Shown: positions 20,478-32,110 of the stretch, in pieces | Layout of the letters: every line of letters starts with the position of its first letter | Numbering within the stretch: the first letter of the stretch is position 1 | Assembly: GCF_039555335.1 (NCBI RefSeq) | Contig: NC_092642.1 | Coordinates: 20,712,382 to 20,776,381, forward strand | Length of the DNA: 64,000 nucleotides | Reading direction: 5' to 3' | From: Amphiura filiformis | Taxonomy: Eukaryota; Echinodermata; Ophiuroidea; Amphilepidida; Amphiuridae | The notes under the pieces: model-generated | Databases searched by the model: none | What the model was told of the DNA's origin: nothing | The model's input: only the letters and a program-made list of their open reading frames with translations | Position numbers and translations under genes: made by a program

Positions 20478-20600
20478 CTAATCGTGGCTGTGGATTTAAC
20501 CTACCATGGCGATTCCTGCCATGAAGATATAGGGTCGAAGACCCGGGGTCGAAGACACTGTGATCTGTATCTGTAGCAATACTGCTCAACGCTTCAAGTG
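20478..20600. repeat. Repeat block B, right part (paralogue of 3197-3290)
   Basis: CGTGGCTGTGGATT.AACCTACCATGGC and TGCCATGAAGATAT match block A. The following duplication GGGTCGAAGAC is private to this copy. Confidence 0.75.
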
Positions 20601-21054
20601 AAGCCAGACGAACAGGTGGGTGCGGGTGTCCCGTTTTTGAAATGTATTATGCATTTTACATGACCTCCGATTATCCATACCCTATTCCTTACAATTAGAC
20701 TAATATCTTGGTGGAGGAACATAACCCAAACTCCAAGCATAGATCTATGCTCCAAGTAACCAAGCATTCAAAGCACACATACAGATTGCATCAAAATGAT
20801 TGGTACCCATCAGTTTTCATTCATAATGGATGACTCTGACATCAAAATTCAACGTAAGATGAAAATAATTTGTATAACAAGTCGCCAGTCGTAAACTATA
20901 AATTCGGCAACTTTCAAGAGTATCCAATGTTGCATTTGGAAGAAGCAGACTTTTCAATAGACCTCAAAACTGATGAGTACCAATCATTTTGATACAACCT
21001 GTAGGCTATACATGCTCAGTAACTAGTTGTAAGCTTGGCTGTATACCCAGACTA
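20601..21054. other. No recognisable gene
   Basis: Non-coding sequence. Nothing is supported on either strand. Confidence 0.4.
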
Positions 21055-21784
21055 CACCGCAAAAACAGGAGAGCAACACTTGGGCCTAATAAACACTTGA
21101 ACATTTAATAAACACTTGTTTGTACAGTGAAGGTATAGGAGTGTTTATTTATAAACACTAAAAAGAACACTAAAACACGATGAAAAACTAAACTAAAAAT
21201 ATGAAGATGTTTATATTTTTAACACAAAATAGTGTTAAAGGTGTGCTTTTCAACACTATCTTGTGTTTATGTTTTTAACACAATATAGTGTAAAAAATGT
21301 GCTTTTTAATAATAATAATAATAAATCAATATTTGTACAGCGCAATTTGCATCTCTTTACAGCTAAAAAGGAAATGCACACACATAAAAAATACAATATG
21401 AAATTTACCCATACAACAGATTAAAATTACAAGATTGATGACACTGGATATTAAAAACTACACCTTAAAAGTAATCTTTAAAAAAAAACCCAAAATATTG
21501 CAGCACTGATGTTTAAAAACAAATGCCAAGCATGTACATAATCAGTATTGACATGATAAAAGATACACTAAGGGTCGGTTCATAGTGCATATTCGAAGCC
21601 GAATATTCGGCTTCGAATACTTTTTGTGACGTCAAAATATATTCGGCAACGAATAAAATATGAGTTGAACCGGATTAAATATCGCGCAACTGATAGCGAG
21701 ATACTATTGATTTATATGAAAGGCTCGAGGTCACCTGAATATCGTTCGACGAACGATGATTTCAAAATCCCCAATGAAAATTAA

Positions 21785-22425
21785 AGGATCTGGAATGAGC
21801 GTTTTGAGCGTTTCGACAGTATTTTTGTGGGACATGAGAGCACATCAGACATATCGAATTACATTATGAATACGAAGAATGTCTTTCTGATATCAAATAA
21901 TTTTCATTTTTTGAAATTCACGATATAATACAAATTTTATGACAAATTATTAGAATGTAATATTTTTCACATATTGATATATAACAGTCCTCGAAGTAAA
22001 TATTATAAATCTAATGATATTTTCTTAAAGTGTATGTAGCTGGGAGGAAAAGCCGGCGACCCTTTCATATTGAAGATATGGATTTTTTTCCCCAAAAAGA
22101 CCTAATTTTTGTTGGTGTTTGGGAAAAAATCCATATCTTCAATACGAAAGGTCAAAATTGTCAATTGATTGTCGGCTTTTCATCCCACCTACATACACTA
22201 TAAGTATAAATCATCAGATTTATTAAGTTACTGTTAAATATCAAAAATATCAATTATTAATCATTTGCCATAAAATGTGTATTTCATTAAAAAAAAAAAA
22301 AAAAATCAAAATTATTTGATATCAGAAGGACATTCTTCGTATTCTGAATCCTATTCGATATGTCTGATGTGCTCCAATGTCCCACAATAAATAGACCTAC
22401 TGTCCAAACGTTCATACCCCATCCC
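21785..22425. mobile_element. Foldback MITE with TTAA target duplication
   Basis: The arms are about 280-300 bp. The left has GTGGGACATGAGAGCACATC, CAGACATATCGAAT and ATACGAAGAATGTC, and the right carries their complements in reverse. The loop is near 22090-22130 (CCCCAAAAAGACC...). TTAA occurs at 21781-21784 and 22426-22429. It would form a long hairpin RNA if transcribed. Confidence 0.9.
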
Positions 22426-22498
22426 TTAACCTGCCCAGTTGTCAAATACGCCTGGATAGTTCCAACATGGCTGATAACGAACTGAAAGAAAATGCTTT

Positions 22499-22974
22499 GG
22501 GCGCACACCACTAAATAATCTTCCCATTGAAATACGTGTAAAAACACCGGTTTTCTTTGCTCATTTTGAGGCCTTTTGGGCTCGTTTAAAACATTTTTAT
22601 GATGACCAGTCGATTGTAAATCGATGAAAGTTTAACATATGTTTCAATGTATAGGGGTCCTTCCACCTCGTTTTCCCGCTACGAGGCCGCGAACAGCGCC
22701 CTCACTGTTTTGACATGCTCTCAGTCTCAAGACTGCAAACCCGATTCTGCCATTTTTTAATTCGCGGACCTATTTTCTCAATAATTATAAAATGCTACTT
22801 TTTTTGGTGACTCAAATTTATGTATAGGCTTTCCACTTTTATTTAAGCTATAATTCGCCACTCTTTTTGATTAATAAGTCTAAAGACCAGCCCAAAATAC
22901 CTCAAATAGTTTCTGTATTTTACCGGAACTCAATAGGGTTACACAAATGGCGCATTGATTTAGTGGTGTGCCCC
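22499..22974. mobile_element. Diverged single copy of the GCACACCACTAAAT-ended repeat
   Basis: The ends GGGCGCACACCACTAAAT and, inverted, GGGGCACACCACTAAAT match the 468-bp repeats of 18572-20477. CCCATTGAAATACGTGTAAA inside is the reverse complement of their right end, so it lies in the opposite orientation. The length (476 bp) agrees. The interior is strongly diverged. Confidence 0.82.
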
Positions 22975-23857
22975 TTATTAGTGCGGTACAAGAGTACCCA
23001 TTTTTATATGATTAGTAATGTTTTATGCAAATAATATGATATTTAGGCTTACAAACATAACCTGAATGTACAAGTGAATGTTTCCATATTAACGTAGCTC
23101 TATTTAAATCGACTGATGCAGAAAAAAGTCTAACTCCAAATTCAGATTTATGCCCCACCCCGGTTTTACATAAATAATGTTTGGCCCCAGTTCTAGGTCC
23201 CCATATGCATCTGCCCCTGGCAGAGGACGTGTGAGGTCCGGGGTGGTAAATCATTAGTTATTGATATAAAAATGCGTTTGCCATGGAAGTTCAACCATTT
23301 TTGTTATTTTGGGCCGAATAAAGATGTAATGCGTTGTTATCAGTCAAATTCATAATTATAATTAATAATTAAGAGGGCAAAATAAGTAATATGTAGGAAT
23401 GGATATATAGCGCTTTGCAATGAATCTCTTCATAAACTATGCAGAACAACCAAAACCACGAGCGTTGGTACCCTATCATTGCGTGTTCTTTTAAAATAAA
23501 TTCTTGTTTATTTCTATAATTTGTGAATCAGGCATTAAAATACACTTAGGCCCTAGCAATGTAGGCCTACACAAGTTCGGAACGAGACTTTTTATCTTTT
23601 GACGCGTATTTCGGTCAAATGCCAAAATTGATTGCTCAATGAATCATGAAATGAGAGCAATACTACTTTGATGATACCGATCTCAAGTGGATATCAGCCA
23701 ATGAAAAAGTATTCACCGGAAATATATTTGTGGGAGTTGAATTTTGTTGAACTCGACAGATATATATTTGGTGGGTCACCGTTGGTGGTCTCATATATAA
23801 CACTTGTGAGGGCTGTCATATTTGTTGTCGCTTCAATCATATCTTATGATATTTATA

Positions 23858-23860
23858 TAT

Positions 23861-23939
<79 letters not shown>

Positions 23940-23940
23940 C
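23858..23940. repeat. (TTTA)n microsatellite
   Basis: About 20 uninterrupted TTTA units. The long Ile/Tyr/Leu/Phe frames over it are artefacts. Confidence 0.97.
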
Positions 23941-24069
23941 TTATCTATTACTCATTCATTTCTTGATTTGCTTTGCAGTTGAAACCTACAAGAAGGTATG
24001 GGTCAACCTCCGCGCCTGTTACAGGCAGGTCGTAAATGCCCCGAAAAGCAAATCTTTTTGACTCCTATT

Positions 24070-24628
24070 CAGGTCAGGGGCGTAACCAGACCTGACCTTC
24101 CGGGGGGGGGGGCAAGATTGAAAAATTTCCCAATTTCTGATCAAAAGTTTTAGTATTTATATTCGAGAGAACGCTCGCTTGCCACGAAGCGTTAAACGGG
24201 TGGAGTCGGTGGGGTCCAGGGGCAAAGCCAGGCGGGGGTCAAGGGGGCTGAGCGCCATGAAGCTCCTGGTTTTTGGCATATTAGAAAATATCAGTGTTTC
24301 AGAGTACAAATTTCACAATGAAAGTAGTAGGCCTATAGATCTTCTTCTCTCTTTCTTTCCCTTTCTCTTCTCCTTGAGTCCCTTCCCTTTTCTCTTCTCT
24401 CTTCCCCTTTTCTTCCCTCTTTTTCTTTTCTTCTTTCCCTTTCTCTTCCCTCTTTTTTCCCTTTTTTCTCTTCTCCCTTCCCATTTTTTCTCTTCTTTCC
24501 CCTTTCTCTTCCCTCTTTTTTCTTCCCTCTTTTTCTCTCTTTCCCCCTTCCCAATTTTTTACTCTTCTTCCAGGTTTTTTGTGTCCGGGGGCAGCTTGCA
24601 CCCCGGGCCCCCACTGGTTACGCCACTG
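24070..24628. mobile_element. hAT-type MITE with pyrimidine-rich core
   Basis: The ends CAGGTCAGGGGCGTAACCAG and, inverted, CAGTGGCGTAACCAG are flanked by the 8-bp duplication CTCCTATT (24062-24069 and 24629-24636). The left end has a 6-bp extra (GTCAGG). About 220 bp of almost pure C/T sequence lies at 24340-24560, and the open frames there are low-complexity shadows. Confidence 0.92.
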
Positions 24629-24909
24629 CTCCTATTTAAACCCATTTATCATGTTTATACAGACATTAAATCATGACAATAGCCTATTATGATTTTATTA
24701 ACTTCGTTAAAGAAATTCTCTAAATTTTGCTTACCTTGGTCAACGGGCAATACTTGTTAACAGTCGGGCAACGCTATGAACTGTAGAAATATATCTTTCT
24801 CCGGTTCATAGTTTTATATTCGAAGCCGCATATATTTTGACGCCCAAAACGTATTCGAAGCCGAATATTCGCCTTCGAATATTCACTTTGAACCAGCCTT
24901 AAGAATTAA

Positions 24910-25238
24910 GGGGTACTACACCCCTCGATAAATTTGTGTCTATTTTGCATTTTTCTTAAAAATAATAACACACTGGTAACAAAAGTTATGTATATTATTG
25001 GGGCAAGGAATCCAATTACTACACTGGAATTTCAGTGACCCAAGACAAGCGGTTTGTTATTTATGATCATTTCCTATCATATAATACTGAACCGCTTGTC
25101 TTGAGTCACTGAAATTTCAGTGTAGTAATTGGATACCTTGCCCCAATAATATACATAACTTTTGTTACCAGTGTGTAATTATTTTTTGAGAAAAAAGAAA
25201 AAATAGTCACAGATTTACCACATGGGTGTAGTACCCCC
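24910..25238. mobile_element. Foldback MITE with TTAA target duplication
   Basis: Left end GGGGTACTACACCC and right end GGGTGTAGTACCCCC, with arms meeting around 25065. Inner phrases TGGTAACAAAAGTTATGTAT and CAAGACAAGCGGTT occur in both orientations. TTAA lies at 24906-24909 and 25239-25242. Confidence 0.93.
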
Positions 25239-25894
25239 TTAAAAAGATGCGTCTTGAGCATTGCTTTAAAACTGTCCACAGGGGGCTGATTTCAGAGATA
25301 AAGGAATACTGGAATTTTTAACACTATCTTGTGTTAAAAAACATAAACATCTTCAAATTTTGTTACGTGTTTATTAAGTGTTGCTCTGCTGTTTTTGCAG
25401 TGTATGATTATCTGGGTCCTGTCAATATACTGGAGTTGAAGTTGGAAGTTGAAGATATCAGTATCAATATCTGACCGTAGTCATGTTGAATGCAGGGGTG
25501 TTAGATGTTAGTGGAGACTGGGGGAAAGGAAAAGGGGCAGCCACTGGGATGGACATCTTACCTCGATCTTCCGGTAAATTCTTCCCTTTCCCTTTTGGAA
25601 TGCTGCCCGTCGTGATATGTTAGATTTTCAAACCTTTTTTGCCAATTTCCGTTCCATTTTCGTCACATTTTCCCACTTGGAAGTCGATGTTGACAAAACT
25701 AATTTTATCCCCAAATAACAAGATTCGGAAATTCTGTTAGTGCGTATATTTGTGATTTTTGCCTTCAAAAAATGTGATGATTTCAACGGTTTTACAAAAA
25801 AAAAATCTTTTGTTCAAAAATAAGGGCTGATTTTCAACTTTTTTCACCAAAAGAAAAGCGGACCTTTTTTTGCATCTGTGGAGTTTCCATCCAC

Positions 25895-26393
25895 CCCAGC
25901 AAACACAAAAAGTGCTACAGAAAACGTTTAAATGTCGGGTTATAATAAGGGCATAAACATTTTAATAACAATCAAAAAACATTTGTGAAAACTTAATGTA
26001 AAACATTCTAATAAAATATTTTACAACAACATTTTGACAACATTTTCAAAATGTTGTCGCAGAGGTTTTTCATATAAAACTTTTTTTAAATGTTCTTTAT
26101 GATCTTTGTATAACCCGACATTTAAAGTTAGTAAAACTTTTTGTACAAAACCAAACCGCGTTTTCAACACGTTTATAACGTTTAAAAACATTTCAAAAAA
26201 TGTTTGGCAAAATATTTTACAACAACATTTTCAAAATGTTGTGACAGAGGTTTTTCATATAAAACATTTTTAAAATGTTTTTTTTTTTGATTGATTTTTG
26301 TATAACCCGACATTTAAAGTTAGTAAAACTTTTTGTACAAAACAAAACCGCGTTTCAACGTTTAAAAACCATTTTTTTTTTGTGTTTGCTGGG
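25895..26393. mobile_element. CCCAGCAAACAC-ended element with internal tandem repeat
   Basis: The ends CCCAGCAAACACA and TGTGTTTGCTGGG are perfect 13-bp inverted repeats. Inside, a unit of about 192 bp occurs twice; GTATAACCCGACATTTAAAG is at about 26108 and 26300. No target duplication was resolved. Confidence 0.82.
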
Positions 26394-26855
26394 ACCCTGC
26401 TATATGTGTAGGCCTATGAAATTATTTATATTAATTATTAATAATGTTTTGTTTTAATGTTTTCAATTTTTGCAGTGTATGCACGCCATATTATCGGAGT
26501 CGCTTGGAAGAAGCTGAGTATAATAACTGCGCACAAAAATTATCCGAACACTTAAAAACAAAAGCAATCACGTATTTGGCACGATGCGACTTTATTTTTG
26601 TCACTTTTGAAATGCTTTGTTTTTTGTATTCAAATTGATATAACTTGGGAAAATAAGTCGCATAATGTCGAATGAGGTATCAGAATACACAAGAACAAAA
26701 TTGCTTCATTTGGTAAATTAGGTTCAATGTCTTTAAGATGTTGCTTTTTAGTGTTCGGATACTTTTTGTGCGCAGTATATATTTATATAAGAAACGGACG
26801 ATATCCTAATCCAGTGGTAAGTCAAGATTTCAGTAATGTCAAAAAGGGATTTAGA

Positions 26856-27198
26856 CAGGGCCGGATTTACCTTTTTGGGGGCCCTGGGCCAGGCCAAAAT
26901 TTGGAGGCCCTCCAAACGCACCGTGAGGGAGGCATGTGCACTCAAGTGGTGAAGTTTTACTTGGATACTTGCACGCGAATCGTGTGAAAAATTTTCAAAT
27001 CTTAGACTATTTTAGCCCAAATTGAAGCTGAAGTTAGCTTTATAACAGGCTAGGTCGCGCGAAGCGCGCAAAATGTTCCAATTTTTGTACCCTAATTTGG
27101 CCCAAAACATGCTGTGTTTGGCTAAAATGGAAGATGCACACTGCACAGAGCAAATTTGGGGCCCCGGCCCATCTGGCCCTATGGTAAATCCGGCCCTG
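26856..27198. mobile_element. hAT-type MITE
   Basis: The perfect ends CAGGGCCGGATTTACC and GGTAAATCCGGCCCTG are flanked by the 8-bp duplication GATTTAGA (26848-26855 and 27199-27206). It is non-coding. Confidence 0.95.
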
Positions 27199-27344
27199 GA
27201 TTTAGACATGAAATGAGAATTTAAAACTGACTAACAAAACTGCTTCACAAAATATAAAATGCGAAATGAAATGAACAAAAATATTCGATCATATGATCAT
27301 CTTTTTTGGTCATAACTCACAAAAATAGTTCAAAAATTGTAATA

Positions 27345-27472
27345 GCTTCATAATCATCGTCATCATTATCATTGTCATCGTCAACATCATCATCATTATC
27401 ATTATCATCATCATCGTCATCATCGTCATCATCGTCATCGTCATCATCATTCATCCTCATCGTCATCATTGT
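27345..27472. repeat. ATC/GTC trinucleotide microsatellite
   Basis: An imperfect run of ATC, GTC and TTATC units. A short (TTA)n run follows at about 27530-27570. Confidence 0.9.
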
Positions 27473-28034
27473 TATGAAATGAAATTATTATCATTATTAG
27501 TAGTAGTATTGTAGTTATGATTATTAAATTCGTGTTATTATTATTATTATTATTTATTATAATATATTATTATTACTAACAAGGACCCCTTAAGGGTGGT
27601 CTTAACCCTGGAATTATGGAAACCATCGGGCCTCATAACTGCTAAATTGTTGGTCTAAAGTACGGTATATAAGAGTATACATTTTTAAAATAGCAAAGAC
27701 TTGATAAATTCATCTATGAGGTCAAATTTGGGCCAAACTGCTCATTTTTGGAGAAAATAAAAAAACCAAAAAAAACATTTTTTTGGTCCACGTAATCAAA
27801 AAAATTTTGGGTCAACTTTTTTTTACTAAATTTTAAAAACTGGATAAAATTATCTGGGCACCGGTTTTTTGGGTTTTTTGTTTTGTTTTTTTGTTAATTT
27901 TGTTGAATTTTGACCAACTTCACCAAAAATATCTGAAATCATCAGGCTTTTTTATGATTTTTTCATGTTTTGGTGCAAAAATTTCTCAAAATTAAACAAA
28001 GACAACCGCTATTTCATTTCAGCGCCTATAAATA

Positions 28035-28624
28035 CACTCATAGAAATGACTTGTTCGCCTTGTTGGCGCAATTCAAAAGGAGTAAGTTTGCACAACTCAA
28101 AAATAGCGTAAAAGTTGCCAAAACAAAATTCATTTTAGTTATCCGAACTTAAAAAATGCTGAAAAGCTCAAAAAGTTCCGTCAACTAAGTCGTTGCGTCA
28201 ACTTTTTAAGTAATGCCAACTTCTGAATTCAAGTTCAGGGAACTTTTAACTCAATATGTAAGTTGATGTAACTCGTTCATATTAAGTTACTTGTACTTAT
28301 TGTTTTGAGTTATTCCAATTTGGTAGTTTGTTACTTAATTCACGTAATTGGATCATTTTCTGCACAATTAGCAGTATTCAAATATTTATTTTTGTAATCA
28401 GTGCAAAATTTTGTATACTATAGCATACCTCTAGAAATTATGCTAACCTAGTTTCATTTTCTGAGTTGTAACAACTCAATAAAGTAAGTGCAAATGAGTG
28501 CGACCAACATGATGATATCGAGTCAGCGTTACTCAAAATTGTACGCGTTGGCATTACTCGGAAAGTTGACGCAACGACTTACATCAACTTACTGAGTAAT
28601 GCCAACGAACAATTTCTATGAGTG
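28035..28624. mobile_element. TA-bounded MITE
   Basis: The ends CACTCATAGAAAT and, inverted, CACTCATAGAAAT are perfect over 13 bp. The next bases include TTGTTCG on both sides. TA flanks both (28033-28034 and 28625-28626), as for Tc1/mariner-type elements. It is non-coding. Confidence 0.88.
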
Positions 28625-28844
28625 TATACTGACGACATTTGCATAAACACAATAGCATATATTGTATGCTAAAATGTGGAGAAAATAATGAGTTGAATTG
28701 AGATATTGTTACATTCAAAATATCTCGAGAATAAAGTATGGAATCTGGCAATTTTGCAATTTTGCAGACGATGCTATGTCATAGTCGATTTTTGATCAAT
28801 TAAAAAAAAGTTTTTAATCATGCAGAATGCATTCAGTTGAAATT

Positions 28845-29170
28845 ATAATAAGGGCTCTCTTATTGACAATTCTGATTTTTGGATTTATTGATCGTAAAAC
28901 CAGGCCAAGTAAATATCGACGATGTACTTTGAATTTTGAGCAGCACTTTGCCCGGAACTTTGTCCCGAACGCACATTGTCAATCATACTTCCTATCTAGT
29001 TGTTATCAATCCAATCTAACCGCAAGCACCAAGCATGGAAGTTCGACATAAAGAGCCGCAATAGGTCGTGTTTGCTGTAATAACTGGTAATGGCACATGC
29101 TCGGAGGATTTAAATCATCACGAGATTTCGGCGACCAATCACAAGCGAGGTCCATTTTAAGATGCATTGC
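28845..29170 (+). repeat. Repeat shared in inverted orientation with 38240-38690
   Basis: Matching phrases are TTATCAATCCAATCTAACCG, CAAGCACCAAGCATGGAAGT, GAATTTTGAGCAGC and GCGACCAATCACAAGC. The other copy lies just upstream of the LINE endonuclease at 37.7 kb, so this may be the 5' region of that LINE family. No LINE coding sequence follows here. Confidence 0.7.
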
Positions 29171-29811
29171 ATTATGGCCACAATGTTGACTTGCGTAATA
29201 TATCTTTGGCGTACAAAATCCTTGCACAAATGATAATCTCCAAAACGGTGCTGCTTTCGCCATTCACACACTTTTTCTGCAAGCTTTTCTCTTCTCCGCA
29301 CTTTTCCACTTACAAAATGAGTTGTTTCGAAAACCGGACTTCAGCAAGTCAACAGAAGTGTATGTTCCTTTTTTGGCACGGAAGACCACGCTGTTATACT
29401 CGAATTCTATTTCGTTATATTCATAGTACATTATTGACTTGCAAAGTGATGGCTTACAGGTATCTTTCTTCGAAGATACACTTCTTGTGCCCGTTTCTAT
29501 TCATCGTTATGTATTCTTCTCCCGTGCATTATTTTCGCGAACTACCCTTCACAGCCCAAATTATATAAACCTGCACGCTAAACAATGCATTATCTAAAAC
29601 CTGCACGCTAAACAATAGATTCTAGATAATACGTGCACGCTCAAATACTAGAAATACTACTTTCACATAACCATATAGTAGAGTTAGGTGACGCTTTCGA
29701 CACAGAGGTCACATAACTATAAAATTGTCTGTTCGATATATATACCATCACAAAAGTACGAATATACATTCTGTGGTGTTAAAATGGTATAGTATTCTAT
29801 AATAGGGTAGA
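29171..29811. other. No recognisable gene
   Basis: A 133-residue frame (29167-29568) has no recognisable domain, and I regard it as chance. A short direct repeat AACCTGCACGCTAAACAAT occurs at about 29568-29616. Confidence 0.5.
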
Positions 29812-29940
29812 ATTACCGAATAGGGTGCAACTCGCTAGACTTGAGTCCAGTCCTCGTTTACGGAGTTTAGGGTTAGGGTTTAGGGTTGGGGTAGGGCAGT
29901 CTTGTAATAAGACTAGTAGAGTTGCACCCTATTCGGCAAT
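29812..29940. mobile_element. Short foldback with telomere-like core
   Basis: The ends ATTACCGAATAGGGTGCAAC and, inverted, ATTGCCGAATAGGGTGCAAC differ at one base of 22. The core (about 29866-29896) is a degenerate TTAGGG tandem (TTTAGGGTTAGGGTTTAGGG). Confidence 0.85.
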
Positions 29941-30192
29941 CGCTCGTGCAAATATCATTGTCATAAATTATGATTAATGACCTCAAATAAATCAAACATC
30001 AAATGAGAATAATCGAGCTTCTATTAATTAAAAAGGGCCAAAAACAGGTGGATCATAATTATACAGGATGACACCATTGCAAAATATTCAGCATTTTACA
30101 AATGAAATACATGTAGGCCTATATCTAAAATAACATAGCCGGGCCTGGAAACACACACTAGCGCATAATATCATGATCATGCTTTATAATAC

Positions 30193-30228
30193 CATAGGCC
30201 TTCAAACACATGTGTTTGAAGGCCTATG
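30193..30228. repeat. Perfect 36-bp palindrome
   Basis: CATAGGCCTTCAAACACA is followed directly by its exact reverse complement. Confidence 0.97.
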
Positions 30229-30644
30229 ATAATACTGAACAAATTGTTAAATCCCAATGTCGTGTGTTTTAATATAAGTAGATTTTAAAGTTCAAATTAT
30301 AGAGCTATAAAGTCCAGTTGATATTCACCGTAGTACTAGTCGGACATCTAAATCGATCGTTTCCATTTGAACTGGTTCAGTGCTCTAAATGCTCACAACA
30401 TAAAGTCAATTGGTTACAAACCATGCGTGAATAAGTTACTAAAGTATGACGTATGGCGCAATCGATACCATTGATAGCAAACTTATACAGGGATTGATTT
30501 TCTTTCCCAGTTAAATGCTACGTAGCAGGTCAATGTCCTGACGGTGTTTTTAAAATGTAAGATATTTTCCCTAATATTAAAACTAATATAATGAATGCAG
30601 CAATTAATATTGCCTATTGTTTTAATAGGCCTACACTCAAAGTG

Positions 30645-30817
30645 TATGACGGATAATGTACTCGTGCAAATGCATTTGTCAAGATAATTGCACTTGCCAT
30701 GGAGTTATTGCATTTAGCTCTTGAGCCTATCGGCTCTCGAGCTAAATGCAATAACTCCACGGCGCGTGCGATTATCTTGACGAATGCATTGCACTCAGTT
30801 CATTATCCTTATCATAC
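30645..30817. mobile_element. Foldback element
   Basis: Left-arm phrases TGGAGTTATTGCATTTAGCT and TGTCAAGATAAT return inverted on the right. The tip is near 30735 (GAGCCTATCGGCTC). Probably a small MITE. Confidence 0.85.
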
Positions 30818-31320
30818 ATAGATACCATTAAGGTTATTAATTATTTTAAACTGTTGTGATTTGGTAGTTCACAGCATCTTACGAATGGTAGTGAGCTTTG
30901 GCAAAAACTGTGTTGCTCAATTCGTAGTGAGTGTGTAGAAGAATTAAAATATCACAGATACACTTTTATAGGTGCTGCGGTTCTTGAGTTACGTTGTAAA
31001 GAGGGCTGAAACAACAACACTTTTGTAAAACGTACATAACTCATTAACAACAATAAAATAAGCAAGTTTGCAAAGTATATGATTTGCAGAATGAACTTTT
31101 GCAAAACATCAAGGTGTTATTTTTAATAATATATTGATCTAGATAATGAAAATCGATTTTTAGGTTGCTTCGACCAACAATACCTCGTCTACCCTTAAAA
31201 CGCCTACAACAACTTGCTTGGTAAAATCTGCCATCGATATCTCTTGCTTCTCTCTTTTGTACCAAACTATTCCCATTCACCTTGTTTTAGCCACAGTCTT
31301 GTATAGCTTCTATTGTAATG
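30818..31320. other. No confident gene
   Basis: This is non-coding sequence leading into LINE debris. The minus-strand frame 31280-31044 shows no family. Confidence 0.4.
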
Positions 31321-32110
31321 TCATATAGTACCTGCTGCCCTGTTTTTAGGATTGGTTTTGATGACACTATCCACTTCATCTTCCATAATGGGTTGGGCAG
31401 TTGCCTCTTGACACCTTAATGCATCTTCCCTTTGCAACTGCTGACTTTGATTGAGGATATGGAAAGCAGGTATATAATACCCACTCCATCTGTGAGTGAT
31501 TTCAACATCCTCCATCAGGGCATTACCAGCTTTGTCATTAATGATATTCGGTCAAAGGGCTCGTCCAGCTGCTTGAAGGTCTACACTACTGAGAACTTAC
31601 TCCCTGAAAGAGCCCGTGGAGTTTGTGGCCATGTCTTCCCCGTAGTCATTACAGGGTTGTTCTCTTGGCTTTCTTGTACTAGATGTAATCCTAGTCCAGT
31701 TTGTGAGTTTTTCATCACGTTTCCCCTATTGTCGCATTGCCCAAAGCAACTTTATCGTATTTGGGGAGTCATATCGGTTGTTTCATTATTTCTGTAAATG
31801 GTCACGAAAGATTTTCTTCAGAAATATTGTTGATACTTACTTACCTTTTTCTTCCACTTGTACCGTAAAGTGTTGCGGGAAGATATACCTTCCTTTCAAG
31901 GGCTAGGTGGGAGACCTCAGATATTGTGATACCCAGTTGTTTTGCACTCTTCATAACATCTTCCCGTCGTCTTCTGGGTCTCCCTCTTGGTTTGATGGCT
32001 GATAGTATACCCGGCTGTGAATTGCTTGTGCGGGTGGCCGAATTCGATCCATTCTCACGATGTATCCTAACTATTTTATCATTTGGTCTTCAATAAACTC
32101 CGACTGAAAT
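31321..32110 (-). pseudogene. LINE debris: two rearranged pieces of non-LTR retrotransposon
   Basis: At 31515-31321 a minus-strand piece reads ITHRWSGYYIPAFH and EDEVDSVIKTNPKNRAAG, the linker just before the RT core. At about 32110-31880 another piece reads like the C-terminal tail (RMDRIRPPAQAIHS, then EDVMKSAKQLGITISEVSHL in another frame). The C-terminal piece lies upstream of the linker in the reading direction, so these are parts of different copies. Confidence 0.6.

Larger units (their letters stand above)
21571..24899. mobile_element. Second-layer element with palindrome-bearing ends
   Basis: Its ends AGGGTCGGTTCATAGTG and, inverted, AGGCTGGTTCAAAGTG are followed on both sides by clustered ATTCGAAGCCGAATATTCGG palindromes (30-bp perfect palindrome at 21590-21619; related at about 24820-24880). 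TA flanks both sides (21569-21570 and 24900-24901). Inside lie four further elements and a microsatellite. No transposase frame is seen. Confidence 0.75.
21055..25402. mobile_element. Outer nested DNA transposon with TA target duplication
   Basis: The ends CACCGCAAAAACAGGAGAGC and, inverted, CACTGCAAAAACAGCAGAGC continue into matching AATAAACAC, GAAGATGTTTAT and TAGTGTTAAA subterminal sequence. TA flanks both sides. Its original body is mostly replaced by later insertions (21571-24899 and 24910-25238). No transposase is seen, and the superfamily is not assigned. Confidence 0.8.

Noticed and set aside
23668-24061. Open frames rich in Ile-Tyr-Leu-Phe that look like a membrane protein
   Set aside because: They are translations of a (TTTA)n microsatellite.
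24179-24676. Overlapping long frames on both strands (Phe/Leu/Ser-rich and Lys/Glu/Arg-rich)
   Set aside because: They arise from the pyrimidine-rich core of a hAT MITE.
29167-29568. 133-residue frame as a hypothetical gene
   Set aside because: There is no recognisable domain, its composition matches the background, and it overlaps repeat sequence at the left.
29866-29896. TTAGGG tract as a chromosome end or fusion point
   Set aside because: It is only about 30 bp, degenerate, and enclosed by 22-bp inverted repeats of a small foldback.
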